Part shown: piece by piece, positions 16,136 through 24,859 of the stretch
Position numbering within the stretch: position 1 is the first letter of the stretch
Layout: every line of letters begins with the position of its first letter
Source: Flavobacterium fluviatile
GTDB taxonomy: Bacteria; Bacteroidota; Bacteroidia; Flavobacteriales; Flavobacteriaceae
DNA: 41,063 nucleotides
Assembly: GCF_010645065.1 (NCBI RefSeq)
Contig: NZ_JAADZW010000028.1
Coordinates: 1 to 41,063, forward strand
Direction of reading: 5' to 3'
Translations under genes and position numbers: made by a program
Notes under the pieces: generated by a model
Databases searched by the model: none
Seen by the model: only the letters and a program-made list of their open reading frames with translations
What the model was told of the DNA's origin: nothing

Positions 16136-17263
16136 TTATATTAGGCATATTTTTTTTGCTGCTGATTCGAGTGTGAAGTTGTCTTTCGCGAAACAAAAAC
16201 GTATTAATTTTTGATCTTTATGATCCGAATAGAAGGTTGATATTGGAATTGCGGCTACACCATGATCTGTGATGAGTTTTTTACAGAAAGTAACATCATC
16301 GTCATTTGAAATTGAAGCATAGGAGACAACCTGAAAATAAGTCCCTTCGCATGGATTTAGCTCAAATCGGCTGTTTTGAAGCAGTTTTTGAAAATAATCC
16401 CGTTTTTCCTGATAGAATTTTCCAAGTAAATTAACATCGGCAACATCTAAATATTCACTTATTGCAACTTGAGAAATGCTGTTAACGCTAAAAACCAAAA
16501 ACTGATGTACTTTTTTGATTTCCTTCATCAAATGCTCGGGAGCAATAGTGTATCCAATTTTCCATCCGGTAATATGAAATGATTTTCCGAAAGAAGAAAC
16601 CATGACACATCGGTCTAAAATAAAGCTTTTGGTATGTGCTGAGATATGTTTTTCCTCGAAAGTGATGTATTCATAAACTTCATCGGATAAAATAATTATG
16701 TCAGGATATTTTTCAAGAAGATTTTTTAGTTGAACAAAGTCTGCTTCAGTTAGAATTTTACCTGTTGGATTATGCGGATTATTTATAATCATCATTCTGC
16801 TTTTTGCAGAACAGGCTTTTGCTATCGTTTCCCAATTTGGAGTATAATCATCATTTAGCGCTACCCGCACAGGTTTGGCTTTGCAAAGTAAAACTGGCGA
16901 TTCATAAGAATCGTAGCTTGGATCCAGAATAATGACTTCATCGTTTTCTTTTACTAAAGCCAGAATGGTTGTAAAAATTCCCTGAGTTGCTCCAGTGGTA
17001 ACCAGAAGTTCTGTATCAGGATTTATAATCCTGTTATACGAACTCAGAACTAATTTTGCAATCTTATTCATTAATGGCGGATAGCCAGCCATTGGTGTGT
17101 ATTGGTGTACATTTTCCTTTGCCAGTCTCGCTATGATGTCTGTCAGTCTTTCATCTACAGGGAAATTTGGGAATCCCTGAGAAAGATTTATTGCATTATA
17201 TTCGGCAGCCATTTTTGACATTACCGTAAAGATGCTTGTGGTGACGTTTGGGAGTTTACTCAT
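16136..17263 (-). CDS. PLP-dependent class I/II aminotransferase (methionine aminotransferase-like)
   Basis: A fold-type I aminotransferase of 375 aa. The PLP-binding lysine is Lys227 in SSFGKSFHITGWKIGY. NNPHNPTGK (161-169) and SDEVYEYI supply the cofactor-contacting Asn and Asp/Tyr residues. The N-terminal NLSQGFPNFP and QYTPMAGYPPL resemble YbdL/kynurenine-type aminotransferases acting on methionine, glutamine or aromatic amino acids. It lies 55 nt downstream of the SAM methyltransferase on the same strand and ahead of the SDR gene. Confidence 0.9.
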   Translation of the reverse strand: MSKLPNVTTSIFTVMSKMAAEYNAINLSQGFPNFPVDERLTDIIARLAKENVHQYTPMAGYPPLMNKIAKLVLSSYNRIINPDTELLVTTGATQGIFTTILALVKENDEVIILDPSYDSYESPVLLCKAKPVRVALNDDYTPNWETIAKACSAKSRMMIINNPHNPTGKILTEADFVQLKNLLEKYPDIIILSDEVYEYITFEEKHISAHTKSFILDRCVMVSSFGKSFHITGWKIGYTIAPEHLMKEIKKVHQFLVFSVNSISQVAISEYLDVADVNLLGKFYQEKRDYFQKLLQNSRFELNPCEGTYFQVVSYASISNDDDVTFCKKLITDHGVAAIPISTFYSDHKDQKLIRFCFAKDNFTLESAAKKICLI

Positions 17264-17318
17264 GGTAAAGTTTGATTGAAAAAAAACTTATGAGTTACAA
17301 GATAAGATAATTTTATCA

Positions 17319-18032
17319 TTACATTTTATGAATAATAAAAATCGCAGGCCGTTTATCAAGATCAATTTTTAATTTTTTCCACTCAGAAATTTTCATGGTT
17401 TTAATAAATTCTGTTGGTAAAGTAATATCAGCTGCTATACAAAGATGAGTTGCAGGACTTAAAATCTGCAAAAGATCTTCAATTAATTTGTTGTTTCTGT
17501 AAGGAGTTTCTATAAATAACTGTGATTGATTTTTGTCATAAGATAATTTCTCAAAATGACGAATTGCCGATTTTTTTTCGTCTTTATCAATGGGTAAATA
17601 ACCATTAAATGTAAAACTCTGACCATTCATTCCGGAAGCCATCATAGCTAATAGGATAGAAGAAGGGCCAACCAGAGGAACAACCTGAATCCCTTTTTCA
17701 TGTGCCAGTTTTACGATAGCAGCACCTGGATCAGCAACTCCGGGACAGCCCGCTTCGCTCATTAAACCCATGTTTTTTCCTTCTAATAAAGGCTTTATAA
17801 AGTCTAAATGTTCGCTCGTTTCAGTTCGTTTGTTAAGTGTAAAAAGAACTAGTTCCGATTGTTTTTTCTCCGGTAAAACTGCTTTTATGGATTTACGAGC
17901 TGTTTTTTCGTTTTCAACAATATAATAATCTATAAGTTCAATACTTCTTTTTACAGTTTGCGGTAAAACATCCATTGGGTCACTTTCGCCCATAGTAGTT
18001 GGGATTAAATATAATTTTCCTGGAAGTTTCAT
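17319..18032 (-). CDS. SAM-dependent methyltransferase, tetrapyrrole methylase superfamily (RsmI-related)
   Basis: A 237-aa protein with the class III methyltransferase fold: KLYLIPTTMGE at the N-terminus, GLMSEAGCPGVADPG (about 93-107) and VPLVGPSSILLAMMASG. The family includes RsmI, which 2'-O-methylates C1402 of 16S rRNA. It is shorter than typical RsmI (about 280 aa) and has TMGE where RsmI has a PLGN-like element, so it may be a Bacteroidota-specific paralogue with another target. It lies downstream of the phosphatase gene across a hairpin-bearing gap. Confidence 0.8.
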   Translation of the reverse strand: MKLPGKLYLIPTTMGESDPMDVLPQTVKRSIELIDYYIVENEKTARKSIKAVLPEKKQSELVLFTLNKRTETSEHLDFIKPLLEGKNMGLMSEAGCPGVADPGAAIVKLAHEKGIQVVPLVGPSSILLAMMASGMNGQSFTFNGYLPIDKDEKKSAIRHFEKLSYDKNQSQLFIETPYRNNKLIEDLLQILSPATHLCIAADITLPTEFIKTMKISEWKKLKIDLDKRPAIFIIHKM

Positions 18033-18059
18033 ATGTTTGGTATAGATTATAAAATGAAA

Positions 18060-18101
18060 TACTTTTTCAATTATTGATTATATCAGGTAATTGAAAAAGT
18101 A
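18060..18101. repeat. Perfect 14-bp inverted repeat between phosphatase and methyltransferase genes
   Basis: TACTTTTTCAATTA (18060-18073) and TAATTGAAAAAGTA (18088-18101) match exactly around a 14-nt loop. It begins next to the phosphatase stop. On the minus strand the following sequence is T-rich but interrupted, so it is a weak or partial terminator at most, or an mRNA-stabilising hairpin. Confidence 0.6.
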
Positions 18102-18102
18102 A

Positions 18103-18570
18103 TTAAGAATGTTTTTCGATAAGTTTTTTAGCGATTATTTCGGCGACTTCATCCAGCATTTGATAGACATTGTCAAATCCGTTAACGGCTCCGTAATAAG
18201 GATCGGGAACGTCAACATTTTCATCCGGAAATAATTCATTTAAAATCAGTTTGACTTTGCTCTTATGTTCAGGGGTTTTGGCAAGGTGTATGATATCTCT
18301 GTAATTCGAATTATCCATCACGTAGATATAATCAAATTCATCAAAATCAGAAGTTTTGAATTGTCTTCCTTTTTGGCCATCAATACACAAACCATTTTTT
18401 TGAGCAACAGCAATCGAACGTTTATCAGGCGCATGACCAACATGCCAGGAACCTGTTCCTGCAGAATCAACTATAAAATTTTCTTTTGGCAATTTGGACG
18501 CTAAAATACCTTCGGCTAAAGGTGATCTGCAGATGTTTCCCAAACAAACCATTAAGATTTTTACTGGCAT
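18103..18570 (-). CDS. Low molecular weight protein-tyrosine phosphatase
   Basis: A 155-aa arsenate-reductase-fold phosphatase. The P-loop CLGNICRS gives nucleophile Cys9 and Arg15. The general-acid Asp lies in VPDPYYG near residue 124, and DSAGTGSWHVG is also a family hallmark. It starts 9 nt after dnaA on the same strand, so cotranscription with dnaA is likely. The physiological substrate is unknown; no capsule or kinase genes are nearby. Confidence 0.93.
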   Translation of the reverse strand: MPVKILMVCLGNICRSPLAEGILASKLPKENFIVDSAGTGSWHVGHAPDKRSIAVAQKNGLCIDGQKGRQFKTSDFDEFDYIYVMDNSNYRDIIHLAKTPEHKSKVKLILNELFPDENVDVPDPYYGAVNGFDNVYQMLDEVAEIIAKKLIEKHS

Positions 18571-18579
18571 GATGCGCGT

Positions 18580-20007
18580 TTATAGCGTTAATTTTTTGTT
18601 GATATCTTCGACAAATTTTTTGAATTGTTTGTCTGTGGAAACTAAGTTGTCAACAGTTTTACAAGCGTGTAATACCGTAGCGTGATCGCGATCTCCAATT
18701 TGAGAACCAATGTTCGCTAAAGAAGCTTTTGTGAATTTCTTTGCAAAGAACATAGCTAATTGTCTCGCCTGAACCACATGTCTTTTTCTTGTTTTTGACT
18801 GAAGGGTTTCAATATCCAACTGAAAATAATCAGACACGATTTTTTGTATATAATCAATAGAGATTTCTCTCTTTACATTCTTAACAAATTTCTCTACAAC
18901 GCTTTTAGCTAACTCAATTGTTACCTCTTTTTTATTGAAAGAAGACTGAGCAATTAATGAAATAATAGCCCCTTCGAGTTCCCTGACATTAGTTTTGATG
19001 TTACGGGCAACGTATTCAATAATGTCTTCCGGCATTTCGACACCGTCACGATACAAAATATTTTTTAATATCGAAATACGGGTTTCATAATCCGGCTGAT
19101 GCAGTTCTGCAGACAATCCCCATTTGAAACGGGACAATAAACGCTGTTCGATATCCTGCATGTCAACAGGAGCTTTGTCTGAAGTTAAAATTACCTGTTT
19201 TCCGTTTTGGTGTAAGTAATTGAAAATATGGAAAAATACATCCTGAGTTCCTGATTTCCCGGACAAAAACTGAACGTCGTCAATAATTAGAACGTCGATT
19301 AACTGATAAAAGTGAATAAAATCATTGCGATTGTTCTTTTTTACAGAATCAATATATTGTTGCGTGAAAATTTCGGCAGAAATATATAAAACCGTCTTTT
19401 CAGGGTATTTGTCTTTTACTTCAACACCAATAGCATGTGCAAGGTGTGTTTTTCCTAAACCAACCCCTCCAAAAATCAATAACGGGTTAAATGAGGTTCC
19501 TCCAGGTTTGTTGGCAACTGCCATACCTGCAGAACGTGCAAGACGGTTTGAATCTCCTTCCAGAAAATTATCAAAACTGTAGTTTGCATTTAACTGAGAC
19601 TCAATTTTTAAATTTCTGATTCCGGGAATTACAAACGGATTTTTAAGTTCAGGATTTAAGTTTTTAAACGGTGCATCAACCTCTTGCGGTTTCATTGGAA
19701 CTCTATTGGAACTAGGCAACTGTTCGGTAAACGGTTGTTTATTTCCATAAGTGTTCTCCATTTTGATTTTATAGAGTAACTTTGCATTTTTTCCCAGTTC
19801 TTTGGTAAGCGCAACTTTCAATAATTTTACGTAATGTTCTTCGAGCCATTCGTAGAAAAATTTACTTGGAACCTGAATATATAACGCATTGTCGGTTAGC
19901 TCAACTGATTTGATTGGTTCAAACCAGGTTTTGTATGCCTGATCTTGAATATTGTCTTTTATAAAGGACAAACAGTTTTCCCATACCGATTGAGCAGTTT
20001 TAGTCAT
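18580..20007 (-). CDS. dnaA: Chromosomal replication initiator protein DnaA
   Basis: It binds DnaA boxes and opens the replication origin. The 475-aa protein has four standard domains: an N-terminal helicase-interacting domain (SVWENCLSFIKDN start), a variable linker (about 95-130), AAA+ with Walker A GGVGLGKTH (about 180-188) and Walker B LIIDDVQFL, and C-terminal DNA-binding domain IV with the signature GDRDHATVLHACKTVDNL. Upstream sequence (20008-20193) is gene-free and has only weak DnaA-box-like sites, so oriC is not evident here. The phosphatase gene follows immediately. Confidence 0.97.
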   Translation of the reverse strand: MTKTAQSVWENCLSFIKDNIQDQAYKTWFEPIKSVELTDNALYIQVPSKFFYEWLEEHYVKLLKVALTKELGKNAKLLYKIKMENTYGNKQPFTEQLPSSNRVPMKPQEVDAPFKNLNPELKNPFVIPGIRNLKIESQLNANYSFDNFLEGDSNRLARSAGMAVANKPGGTSFNPLLIFGGVGLGKTHLAHAIGVEVKDKYPEKTVLYISAEIFTQQYIDSVKKNNRNDFIHFYQLIDVLIIDDVQFLSGKSGTQDVFFHIFNYLHQNGKQVILTSDKAPVDMQDIEQRLLSRFKWGLSAELHQPDYETRISILKNILYRDGVEMPEDIIEYVARNIKTNVRELEGAIISLIAQSSFNKKEVTIELAKSVVEKFVKNVKREISIDYIQKIVSDYFQLDIETLQSKTRKRHVVQARQLAMFFAKKFTKASLANIGSQIGDRDHATVLHACKTVDNLVSTDKQFKKFVEDINKKLTL

Positions 20008-20193
20008 AAATTCAGATAAATTTTTATATTATTGATAAAGATTCTCCTAACAAAAGGGAGCAATTTTATTCCGTATTTCGGGATAACAAATATGTGAACA
20101 AATTTCTGTAAAAAAAAATATTTTGCTCTCTAATTTTATAAAATAATGTCGTAAGGAGGCTTTTGAAAATTAATTTTTTTTAATATATAAATA

Positions 20194-20598
20194 ATGAAAA
20201 ATCATCAAACTCAGGTACGTGTTCGTTACTCTGAAACGGATCAAATGGGGGTCGTATATCATGGAAATTATGTGCCGTATTTTGAGATAGGTCGTGTTGA
20301 ATGGCTTAGAAATAAAGGGATTTCATATAAAAGCATGGAAGAAAGCGGAATTGGATTACCTATTGTTTCGATGCAGATCAATTACAAAAAATCCGCTCGG
20401 TATGATGAGCTTTTGACAATTCATACTACTTTCAAAAGTCAGTCTTCAGTCAAGATTGAATTTGACTGTGCAATCTATAATGAGGAGAATGAGTTATTAA
20501 CAACTGCCGTGTTTATTTTAGTTTTTATTTCGTTAAAAACAGGCCGCCCAACTGCTCCACCGGATTATATTTTAGAATTATTTAAAACGCTTGAATAA
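20194..20598 (+). CDS. Acyl-CoA thioesterase (YbgC/4HBT hotdog fold)
   Basis: A 134-aa single-domain hotdog thioesterase. RYSETDQMGVVYHGNYVPYFE holds the catalytic Asp16 and the His23 that defines the 4-hydroxybenzoyl-CoA thioesterase/YbgC class. The following FEIGRVEWLR helix is also conserved. It hydrolyses acyl-CoA thioesters, with chain preference unknown. It stands alone between the divergent dnaA and the convergent yigZ-like gene. It is not linked to tol-pal genes as ybgC is in Proteobacteria. Confidence 0.9.
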   Translation: MKNHQTQVRVRYSETDQMGVVYHGNYVPYFEIGRVEWLRNKGISYKSMEESGIGLPIVSMQINYKKSARYDELLTIHTTFKSQSSVKIEFDCAIYNEENELLTTAVFILVFISLKTGRPTAPPDYILELFKTLE

Positions 20599-20629
20599 TT
20601 GTTAAAATGACATGTGTTTTTATGTCAAT

Positions 20630-21262
20630 TTACATAATTTTAATATCGATTTCAAACATTAAATCAAAAGTGCTGAATATCGATTCAGCATTTTTTTTTC
20701 GTGTTTTGGTAATGATTTTGCCAATTGGAAGACCGGAAGTTTCATCAATTTCCATTTCCTGAGAATTTATTTCAAGCTTTTTCTCCTTAATTACCCGCAT
20801 GACCCTGTTCATGTTTTTATAATCAAAAGAAATTAAAAAGTGTACATCAATAGTTTTTTCGATAATTTCTGAAGCTTCAAGTGTCATTTGCGCTGTAGTT
20901 TTATAAGCAGCTATTAATCCGCCAACACCTAATTTTATTCCTCCAAAAATTCGAACGACAACTACCAGAACGTTGGTTAAACCGAAAGATTGTATTTGTC
21001 CGTAAATTGGTGCTCCGGCTGTGTTGTTAGGTTCTCCGTCATCATTTGCCCGATAAGAAATTTTGGGAGCAGTACCAATTTGGTACGCATAACAATAATG
21101 TACGGCATGCGGATGCAGCTTTTTTAAGCTTTCAATAATAGGTTTCACCCCGTCTTCATTTTCAATGGGAAAAGCATAGCCGAAGAATTTGCTTCCTTTT
21201 TCCTTAAAAAGCACTTCTTCAGATTCAAAAGCTATGGTTTGATACGTGTCGTTGTATTCCAA
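20630..21262 (-). CDS. YigZ/IMPACT family protein
   Basis: A 210-aa protein with the UPF0029 N-terminal domain (KGSKFFGYAFPIENE, HAVHYCYAYQIG, DDGEPNNTAGAPI, VRIFGGIKLGVGGLIAAY) followed by a small ferredoxin-like C-terminal domain. The family is conserved from bacteria to the eukaryotic translation regulator IMPACT. Its bacterial function is unsettled. It is last in a ribD-HAD-yigZ run, 9 nt after the HAD gene. Confidence 0.9.
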   Translation of the reverse strand: MEYNDTYQTIAFESEEVLFKEKGSKFFGYAFPIENEDGVKPIIESLKKLHPHAVHYCYAYQIGTAPKISYRANDDGEPNNTAGAPIYGQIQSFGLTNVLVVVVRIFGGIKLGVGGLIAAYKTTAQMTLEASEIIEKTIDVHFLISFDYKNMNRVMRVIKEKKLEINSQEMEIDETSGLPIGKIITKTRKKNAESIFSTFDLMFEIDIKIM

Positions 21263-21271
21263 AAGTGAATT

Positions 21272-21874
21272 CTAAAGTATTTGTTTTTCAAATAAATCCA
21301 CAACATCTTCCTTGCCGACTTGTAAATTCCATACATGAAGGCCTAAGGCGGCAGCGGCATCTGTATTTTCCTTTTTGTCATCAATAAACAAAGTTCGTTT
21401 TGGTGATAATTCGTGTTTGTTGATAATATACTGGTAAGCTTCCGGATTTGGTTTTCTTTTTCCTATTTCAAATGAAAAATACACTTTTTCAAAACATTGA
21501 TAAAAATCCCTGTAAAATGATATGCCGCTTTTGTTTTCGAAAGTTTCAATGTGAATTGAATCGGTGTTGCTTAATAGAAATAAGCGATATTTTTTTGAAA
21601 GCATTTGCAGGAATTCTAATCTGTATAAAGGGAAATCTGCCAGAACGGCATTCCAGGCTTCCAGAATTTCTTCAATTGTAGCATTTGGGAGCTGTTCCTG
21701 AAAACCTGCTAAAAAATCATCATGCGAAATATCTCCGGTTTCAAACAGCAGATTCAACCGGTCAAATTCTGAATTCCATTCGGTCATTCCTAACTTCTGT
21801 AATCCTGAAATAGTGGCTTCTTTATTTAAATTGATAAAAATGTCTCCAAAGTCAAAAATTATTGTATCAATCAT
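21272..21874 (-). CDS. HAD superfamily hydrolase (YihX-like)
   Basis: A 200-aa haloacid-dehalogenase fold phosphatase. Motif I reads IIFDFGDIF: the nucleophile Asp8 is present, but the usual second Asp is Gly, as in YihX-type members with DxG/N. Motif II is LLSNTD, motif III Lys lies in GKRKPNPEAYQYI, and motif IV is FIDDKKENTDAA. A helical cap lies between motifs I and II. It overlaps the 3' end of ribD by 8 nt, so translational coupling is expected. It could be a flavin-pathway phosphatase (the missing RibD/RibA-step dephosphorylation), but that is speculation from position only. Confidence 0.85.
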   Translation of the reverse strand: MIDTIIFDFGDIFINLNKEATISGLQKLGMTEWNSEFDRLNLLFETGDISHDDFLAGFQEQLPNATIEEILEAWNAVLADFPLYRLEFLQMLSKKYRLFLLSNTDSIHIETFENKSGISFYRDFYQCFEKVYFSFEIGKRKPNPEAYQYIINKHELSPKRTLFIDDKKENTDAAAALGLHVWNLQVGKEDVVDLFEKQIL

Positions 21875-22916
21875 GATTTCTAACGTATATTAATTCGTCG
21901 TTCTGAATGTAAGTTTTGGTTGTATTTTTCTTTTGGATAACCGGGGCTTCTATTCCTTTGTCAAAAGTGGTCTTTCCTGTAAAAATACGAGCTTCATCCC
22001 AAATATCCTGGTCGATGAAAGCCTGTAAAGTTTTTGAACCGCCTTCTATAATAACCGACTGGATCTGATTTTGATACAAAACAGCCAAAATTTGCGGTAT
22101 AATAGTTTGATTAAAATCTATTACTATAAAGGTAGTGTTTTCTGTTGAAAGATTGGTTTCAGATTTGGTGAAAACCAGGGTTTTAGTGCTGTTGTCAAAA
22201 ATAAAGCTGTCTTTTGGAATTCGGTTGTTTTGGTCCAAAATTATTCTCAAAGGATTGTTTCCTGACCAGTCTCTGGTGTTTAATTTTGGATTATCATCAA
22301 TTACAGTTTGTGTACCCACTAAGATTGCCTGTTCTTCACTTCTCCATTTATGAACCAATTGTCTGGAGTAAGGATTAGTTATCCAGACAGGATGGCGTTC
22401 CTCATCAGATTGTTTTTCGGGTGCCAGAAAACCATCCTGAGTTTTAGCCCATTTTAAGATGATGTAAGGCCGCTTTTTGTTGTGAAAAGTAAAAAATCGC
22501 TTATTGAGTTCGTAACATTCATTTTCTAAAACACCAACAGTTACATTAGAACCGGATTCTATTATTTTTTTTATTCCCTTTCCCGCAACTTTTTCGTTTG
22601 GATCAACAGTGCCTACAACTACGTTCGGTATTTTATGTTCAATAATTAAATCACAGCAGGGAGGTGTTTTTCCAAAATGGCTGCAAGGTTCTAAACTCAC
22701 ATAAATGGTAGCGTTTTTTAATAGCGATTGGTCTTTTACAGACCGAATTGCATTGACTTCAGCGTGAGGTTCTCCGGCTTTTTTGTGCCAGCCTTCACCA
22801 ATAATTTTGTTTTCGTAAACAATGACGCTTCCTACCATTGGATTTGGATAAGTGGTTCCAAAGCCATTTTGGGCCAGTTCAATGCAGCGTTTTATGTATT
22901 GTTCATGTTTATTCAC
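21867..22916 (-). CDS. ribD: Bifunctional riboflavin biosynthesis deaminase/reductase RibD
   Basis: It carries out the deamination and reduction steps after GTP cyclohydrolase II in riboflavin synthesis. It has 349 aa from a GTG at 22916. The 31-codon upstream extension is rejected because it runs through the -7 box TACTTTTG (22921-22928) and has no family similarity. The deaminase domain shows zinc ligands His51 (PHAEV), Cys78 and Cys87 (EPCSHFGKTPPC). The reductase domain begins near 150 (KRPYIILKWAKTQDG) and includes GGSKTLQAFI. The GTG is only about 5 nt from the -7 box, suggesting leaderless mRNA. Confidence 0.94.
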   Translation of the reverse strand: MNKHEQYIKRCIELAQNGFGTTYPNPMVGSVIVYENKIIGEGWHKKAGEPHAEVNAIRSVKDQSLLKNATIYVSLEPCSHFGKTPPCCDLIIEHKIPNVVVGTVDPNEKVAGKGIKKIIESGSNVTVGVLENECYELNKRFFTFHNKKRPYIILKWAKTQDGFLAPEKQSDEERHPVWITNPYSRQLVHKWRSEEQAILVGTQTVIDDNPKLNTRDWSGNNPLRIILDQNNRIPKDSFIFDNSTKTLVFTKSETNLSTENTTFIVIDFNQTIIPQILAVLYQNQIQSVIIEGGSKTLQAFIDQDIWDEARIFTGKTTFDKGIEAPVIQKKNTTKTYIQNDELIYVRNHD

Positions 22917-22920
22917 ACTG

Positions 22921-22928
22921 CAAAAGTA
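22921..22928 (-). promoter_or_regulatory. ribD promoter -7 box abutting the GTG start
   Basis: The minus strand reads TACTTTTG followed by C, an exact TAnnTTTG match. Only four bases separate it from the GTG start at 22916, so transcription likely starts at or within a base or two of the start codon. Confidence 0.65.
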
Positions 22929-22965
22929 GTCATTTTTGAGTTTGAATCGAATGTTAATAGCTGAG

Positions 22966-22999
22966 TTGTGACACAATAGAAAAAGTATGTTTATTTTTG
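22966..22999 (+). promoter_or_regulatory. Promoter of the second GNAT gene
   Basis: TTG (22966-22968) and TATTTTTG (22992-22999) are spaced 23 nt apart, within the range for flavobacterial -33/-7 elements, ending 24 nt before the ATG at 23024. Confidence 0.55.
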
Positions 23000-23023
23000 T
23001 GGAAGGCATAATGAATTTTAAAA

Positions 23024-23509
23024 ATGGAAAACTGGACTATCAGAGAAATTAAAAAAGAAGACAATCAGGCGGTTGCCCAATTAATAAGGTCGGTTTTTGA
23101 CGAAATGAAAATTCCGAAAACAGGAACAGCTTATGAAGATCCGTATTTGGATTTTATGTTTGAAGAATATAATAAGCCCCGGTCAATTTATTTTGTGGTC
23201 GAAAGTGAAGATGAAATTGCTGGTTGTTGCGGAATTGCACCTTTAGAAAATAGCGATTCGAACATTTGCGAATTGCAAAAGATGTATTTTTTGCCAAAAA
23301 CGCGCGGATTGGGTATTGGAAGTAAAATGATGGAAAAGTGTTTAGAGCAGGCAAAAAGCTTTGGTTTTGAAAAATGTTATATAGAAACAATGCCTTTTAT
23401 GCATGCAGCCCAAAAATTATACAAAAAATCTGGGTTTGTATATTTAGATGCTCCATTGGGATGTACAGGGCACAATTCCTGTCCGGTCTGGATGTTGAAA
23501 ATATTGTAA
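23024..23509 (+). CDS. GNAT family N-acetyltransferase
   Basis: A 161-aa acetyltransferase. LQKMYFLPKTRGLGIGSKMMEKC contains the acetyl-CoA-binding R/QxxGxG motif as RGLGIG (94-99), followed by motif B KLYKKSGFVYLDAPLG. The C-terminal GCTGHNSCPVWMLK pattern is common in a Bacteroidota GNAT group. The substrate is unknown. It is divergent from ribD and precedes prmC by 84 nt. Confidence 0.87.
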   Translation: MENWTIREIKKEDNQAVAQLIRSVFDEMKIPKTGTAYEDPYLDFMFEEYNKPRSIYFVVESEDEIAGCCGIAPLENSDSNICELQKMYFLPKTRGLGIGSKMMEKCLEQAKSFGFEKCYIETMPFMHAAQKLYKKSGFVYLDAPLGCTGHNSCPVWMLKIL

Positions 23510-23593
23510 AATACAATAGTAACAAATTTTATTTTACAATACTTATTTGTAGAATGCAGTTAAATTTACCAAAAAAAAAGCTTAAAATCCCAA

Positions 23594-24448
23594 ATGAAAA
23601 TCAAACAATACAGAACTCAATTTATCAAAGAACTTTCTTCATGGTATGATGCATATGAAGCAGAGAGTTTTTTTTATCTGATATTGGAAAATAAACATAA
23701 ACTCAGGAAAATAGATCTGGCACTAAATCACGAATTAGCCTTTTCTTACGCTGATTTAGCAGTCTGGGATGCTTTTTTAAATGATTTAAAGAAAGAAGTT
23801 CCGATTCAGTATTTGCTGGGAAAAACGAGTTTTTACGGTTTGGATTTTGAAGTAAATGAAAATGTTTTGATTCCGAGACCTGAAACCGAAGAATTAGTCG
23901 AGTGGATAATTAATGAAAATAAGATCACTGACAAAACTAAAAAGTTAAAAATTCTGGATATCGGAACCGGAAGCGGCTGCATTGCGATTTCGCTGGCAAA
24001 AAATCTGCCAAATGCAGAAGTTTATGCTATGGACGTTTCGAAGAAAGCTATCGAAATGGCAAAAAGAAATGCAGGATATAACAATGTAAAAATAACTTTT
24101 ATACTTAAGAGTGTGTTAGAATTAGAAATGCTGAAATCTAATTTTGATATAATTGTTTCAAATCCGCCCTATGTCCGCCATTTAGAAAAGCAGGAAATTA
24201 GGAAGAATGTTTTGGATTATGAACCTCACCTGGCACTTTTTGTAGATGATAATAATGCGTTGGTTTTTTATAGAAAAATTGCTGAATTAGCTCAGAAAAA
24301 CCTTTTGCAGAAAGGACAATTGTATTTTGAAATCAATCAGTATTTAGGAAAGGAAATGACTGAATTACTGGAGAAAATGAATTTTAAAAACATTGAATTA
24401 CGAAAAGATATTTATGATAATGATCGTATGATGAAGGGGGAAATTTAA
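23594..24448 (+). CDS. prmC: Peptide chain release factor N5-glutamine methyltransferase
   Basis: It methylates the GGQ glutamine of release factors RF1/RF2. The 284-aa protein has an N-terminal helical domain (about 1-85) and a Rossmann methyltransferase domain. The latter carries the SAM motif LDIGTGSGCIAISLA (near 117-131) and the catalytic NPPY in IVSNPPYVRHLE (near 195). PRPETEELVEW upstream is also a family hallmark. The gene is ordinary in length and complete. Confidence 0.94.
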   Translation: MKIKQYRTQFIKELSSWYDAYEAESFFYLILENKHKLRKIDLALNHELAFSYADLAVWDAFLNDLKKEVPIQYLLGKTSFYGLDFEVNENVLIPRPETEELVEWIINENKITDKTKKLKILDIGTGSGCIAISLAKNLPNAEVYAMDVSKKAIEMAKRNAGYNNVKITFILKSVLELEMLKSNFDIIVSNPPYVRHLEKQEIRKNVLDYEPHLALFVDDNNALVFYRKIAELAQKNLLQKGQLYFEINQYLGKEMTELLEKMNFKNIELRKDIYDNDRMMKGEI

Positions 24449-24484
24449 TTATATGTGATTCTGTAAAAGGATTTACGCTCAGTC

Positions 24485-24503
24485 TGTCATTCCGTAGGAA
24501 TCT
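24485..24503. repeat. Left arm of the 19-nt inverted repeat flanking the GIY-YIG remnant
   Basis: TGTCATTCCGTAGGAATCT is the exact reverse complement of 24841-24859. Each arm is itself partly palindromic (ATTCC/GGAAT), a REP-like pattern. Confidence 0.8.
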
Positions 24504-24504
24504 A

Positions 24505-24817
24505 TTATTCAAAATGGGAATTCCAAAATTCTAAATTTGGGTTTATTTCTTTTATTAAATTAAGTTTTTTTTTCTCTTGAAATATTTTTGATTTCTTTTT
24601 CTCTTTCAATTGCTTATTGAATCCAGCTAAACTTTTCAAAATAAATTAAAAAGTGTGAGTTGTATTTTGCAGTAAAACTATTGGGATTTAGTTTGCTCTT
24701 ATGTTGATATAAGCGCAATTTTAAATTATTGGTCACGCCTGTATATAAAACGGTTCTGTTTTTATTGGTTAGAATGTAAACATAAAAAGTATAGATTCCT
24801 TCTGTGTATTCAATCAT
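24505..24817 (-). pseudogene. Broken GIY-YIG nuclease gene
   Basis: An intact ATG-led frame gives 67 residues with the GIY-YIG core: FYVYILTNKNRTVLYTGVTN (the two Tyr motifs as YVY and YTG), then RLYQHKSKLNPNSFTAKYN. It stops at a TAA (24614-24616) just after YFEKFSWIQ. Beyond that stop the same frame continues AIEREKEIKNISREKK, the usual conserved tail with its catalytic-helix Glu. A nine-A tract (24565-24573) then shifts the frame. With one A fewer it would continue LNLIKEINPNLEFWNSH to a stop at 24505. One nonsense change plus one frameshift make it a remnant of a UPF0213-like gene of about 103 codons. It lies between the two arms of a perfect inverted repeat. Confidence 0.8.
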
Positions 24818-24840
24818 TAGTTTTTAATCAAATAAGAATG

Positions 24841-24859
24841 AGATTCCTACGGAATGACA
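24841..24859. repeat. Right arm of the 19-nt inverted repeat flanking the GIY-YIG remnant
   Basis: AGATTCCTACGGAATGACA exactly complements 24485-24503. A similar but divergent sequence, AGATCCTTACAGGATGACAG, occurs at 77-96 next to the 23S gene, so a dispersed family is likely. Confidence 0.8.

Noticed and set aside
20152..20159. Shine-Dalgarno sequence TAAGGAGG for the thioesterase gene
   Set aside because: It lies about 35 nt before the ATG, too far to act, and neighbouring genes do not use Shine-Dalgarno sites.
20008..20193. oriC next to dnaA
   Set aside because: Only weak DnaA-box-like sites (TTGTTCACA on the minus strand, one mismatch; TTATCCCGA, two) and no AT-rich 13-mer pattern or box cluster. 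Insufficient for a call.
22917..23009. 31-codon N-terminal extension of ribD
   Set aside because: It runs through the -7 promoter box and has no family similarity; the GTG at 22916 fits homologues.
22917..23023. FMN riboswitch controlling ribD
   Set aside because: The ribD leader is essentially absent and the intergenic region has none of the conserved RFN element sequences.
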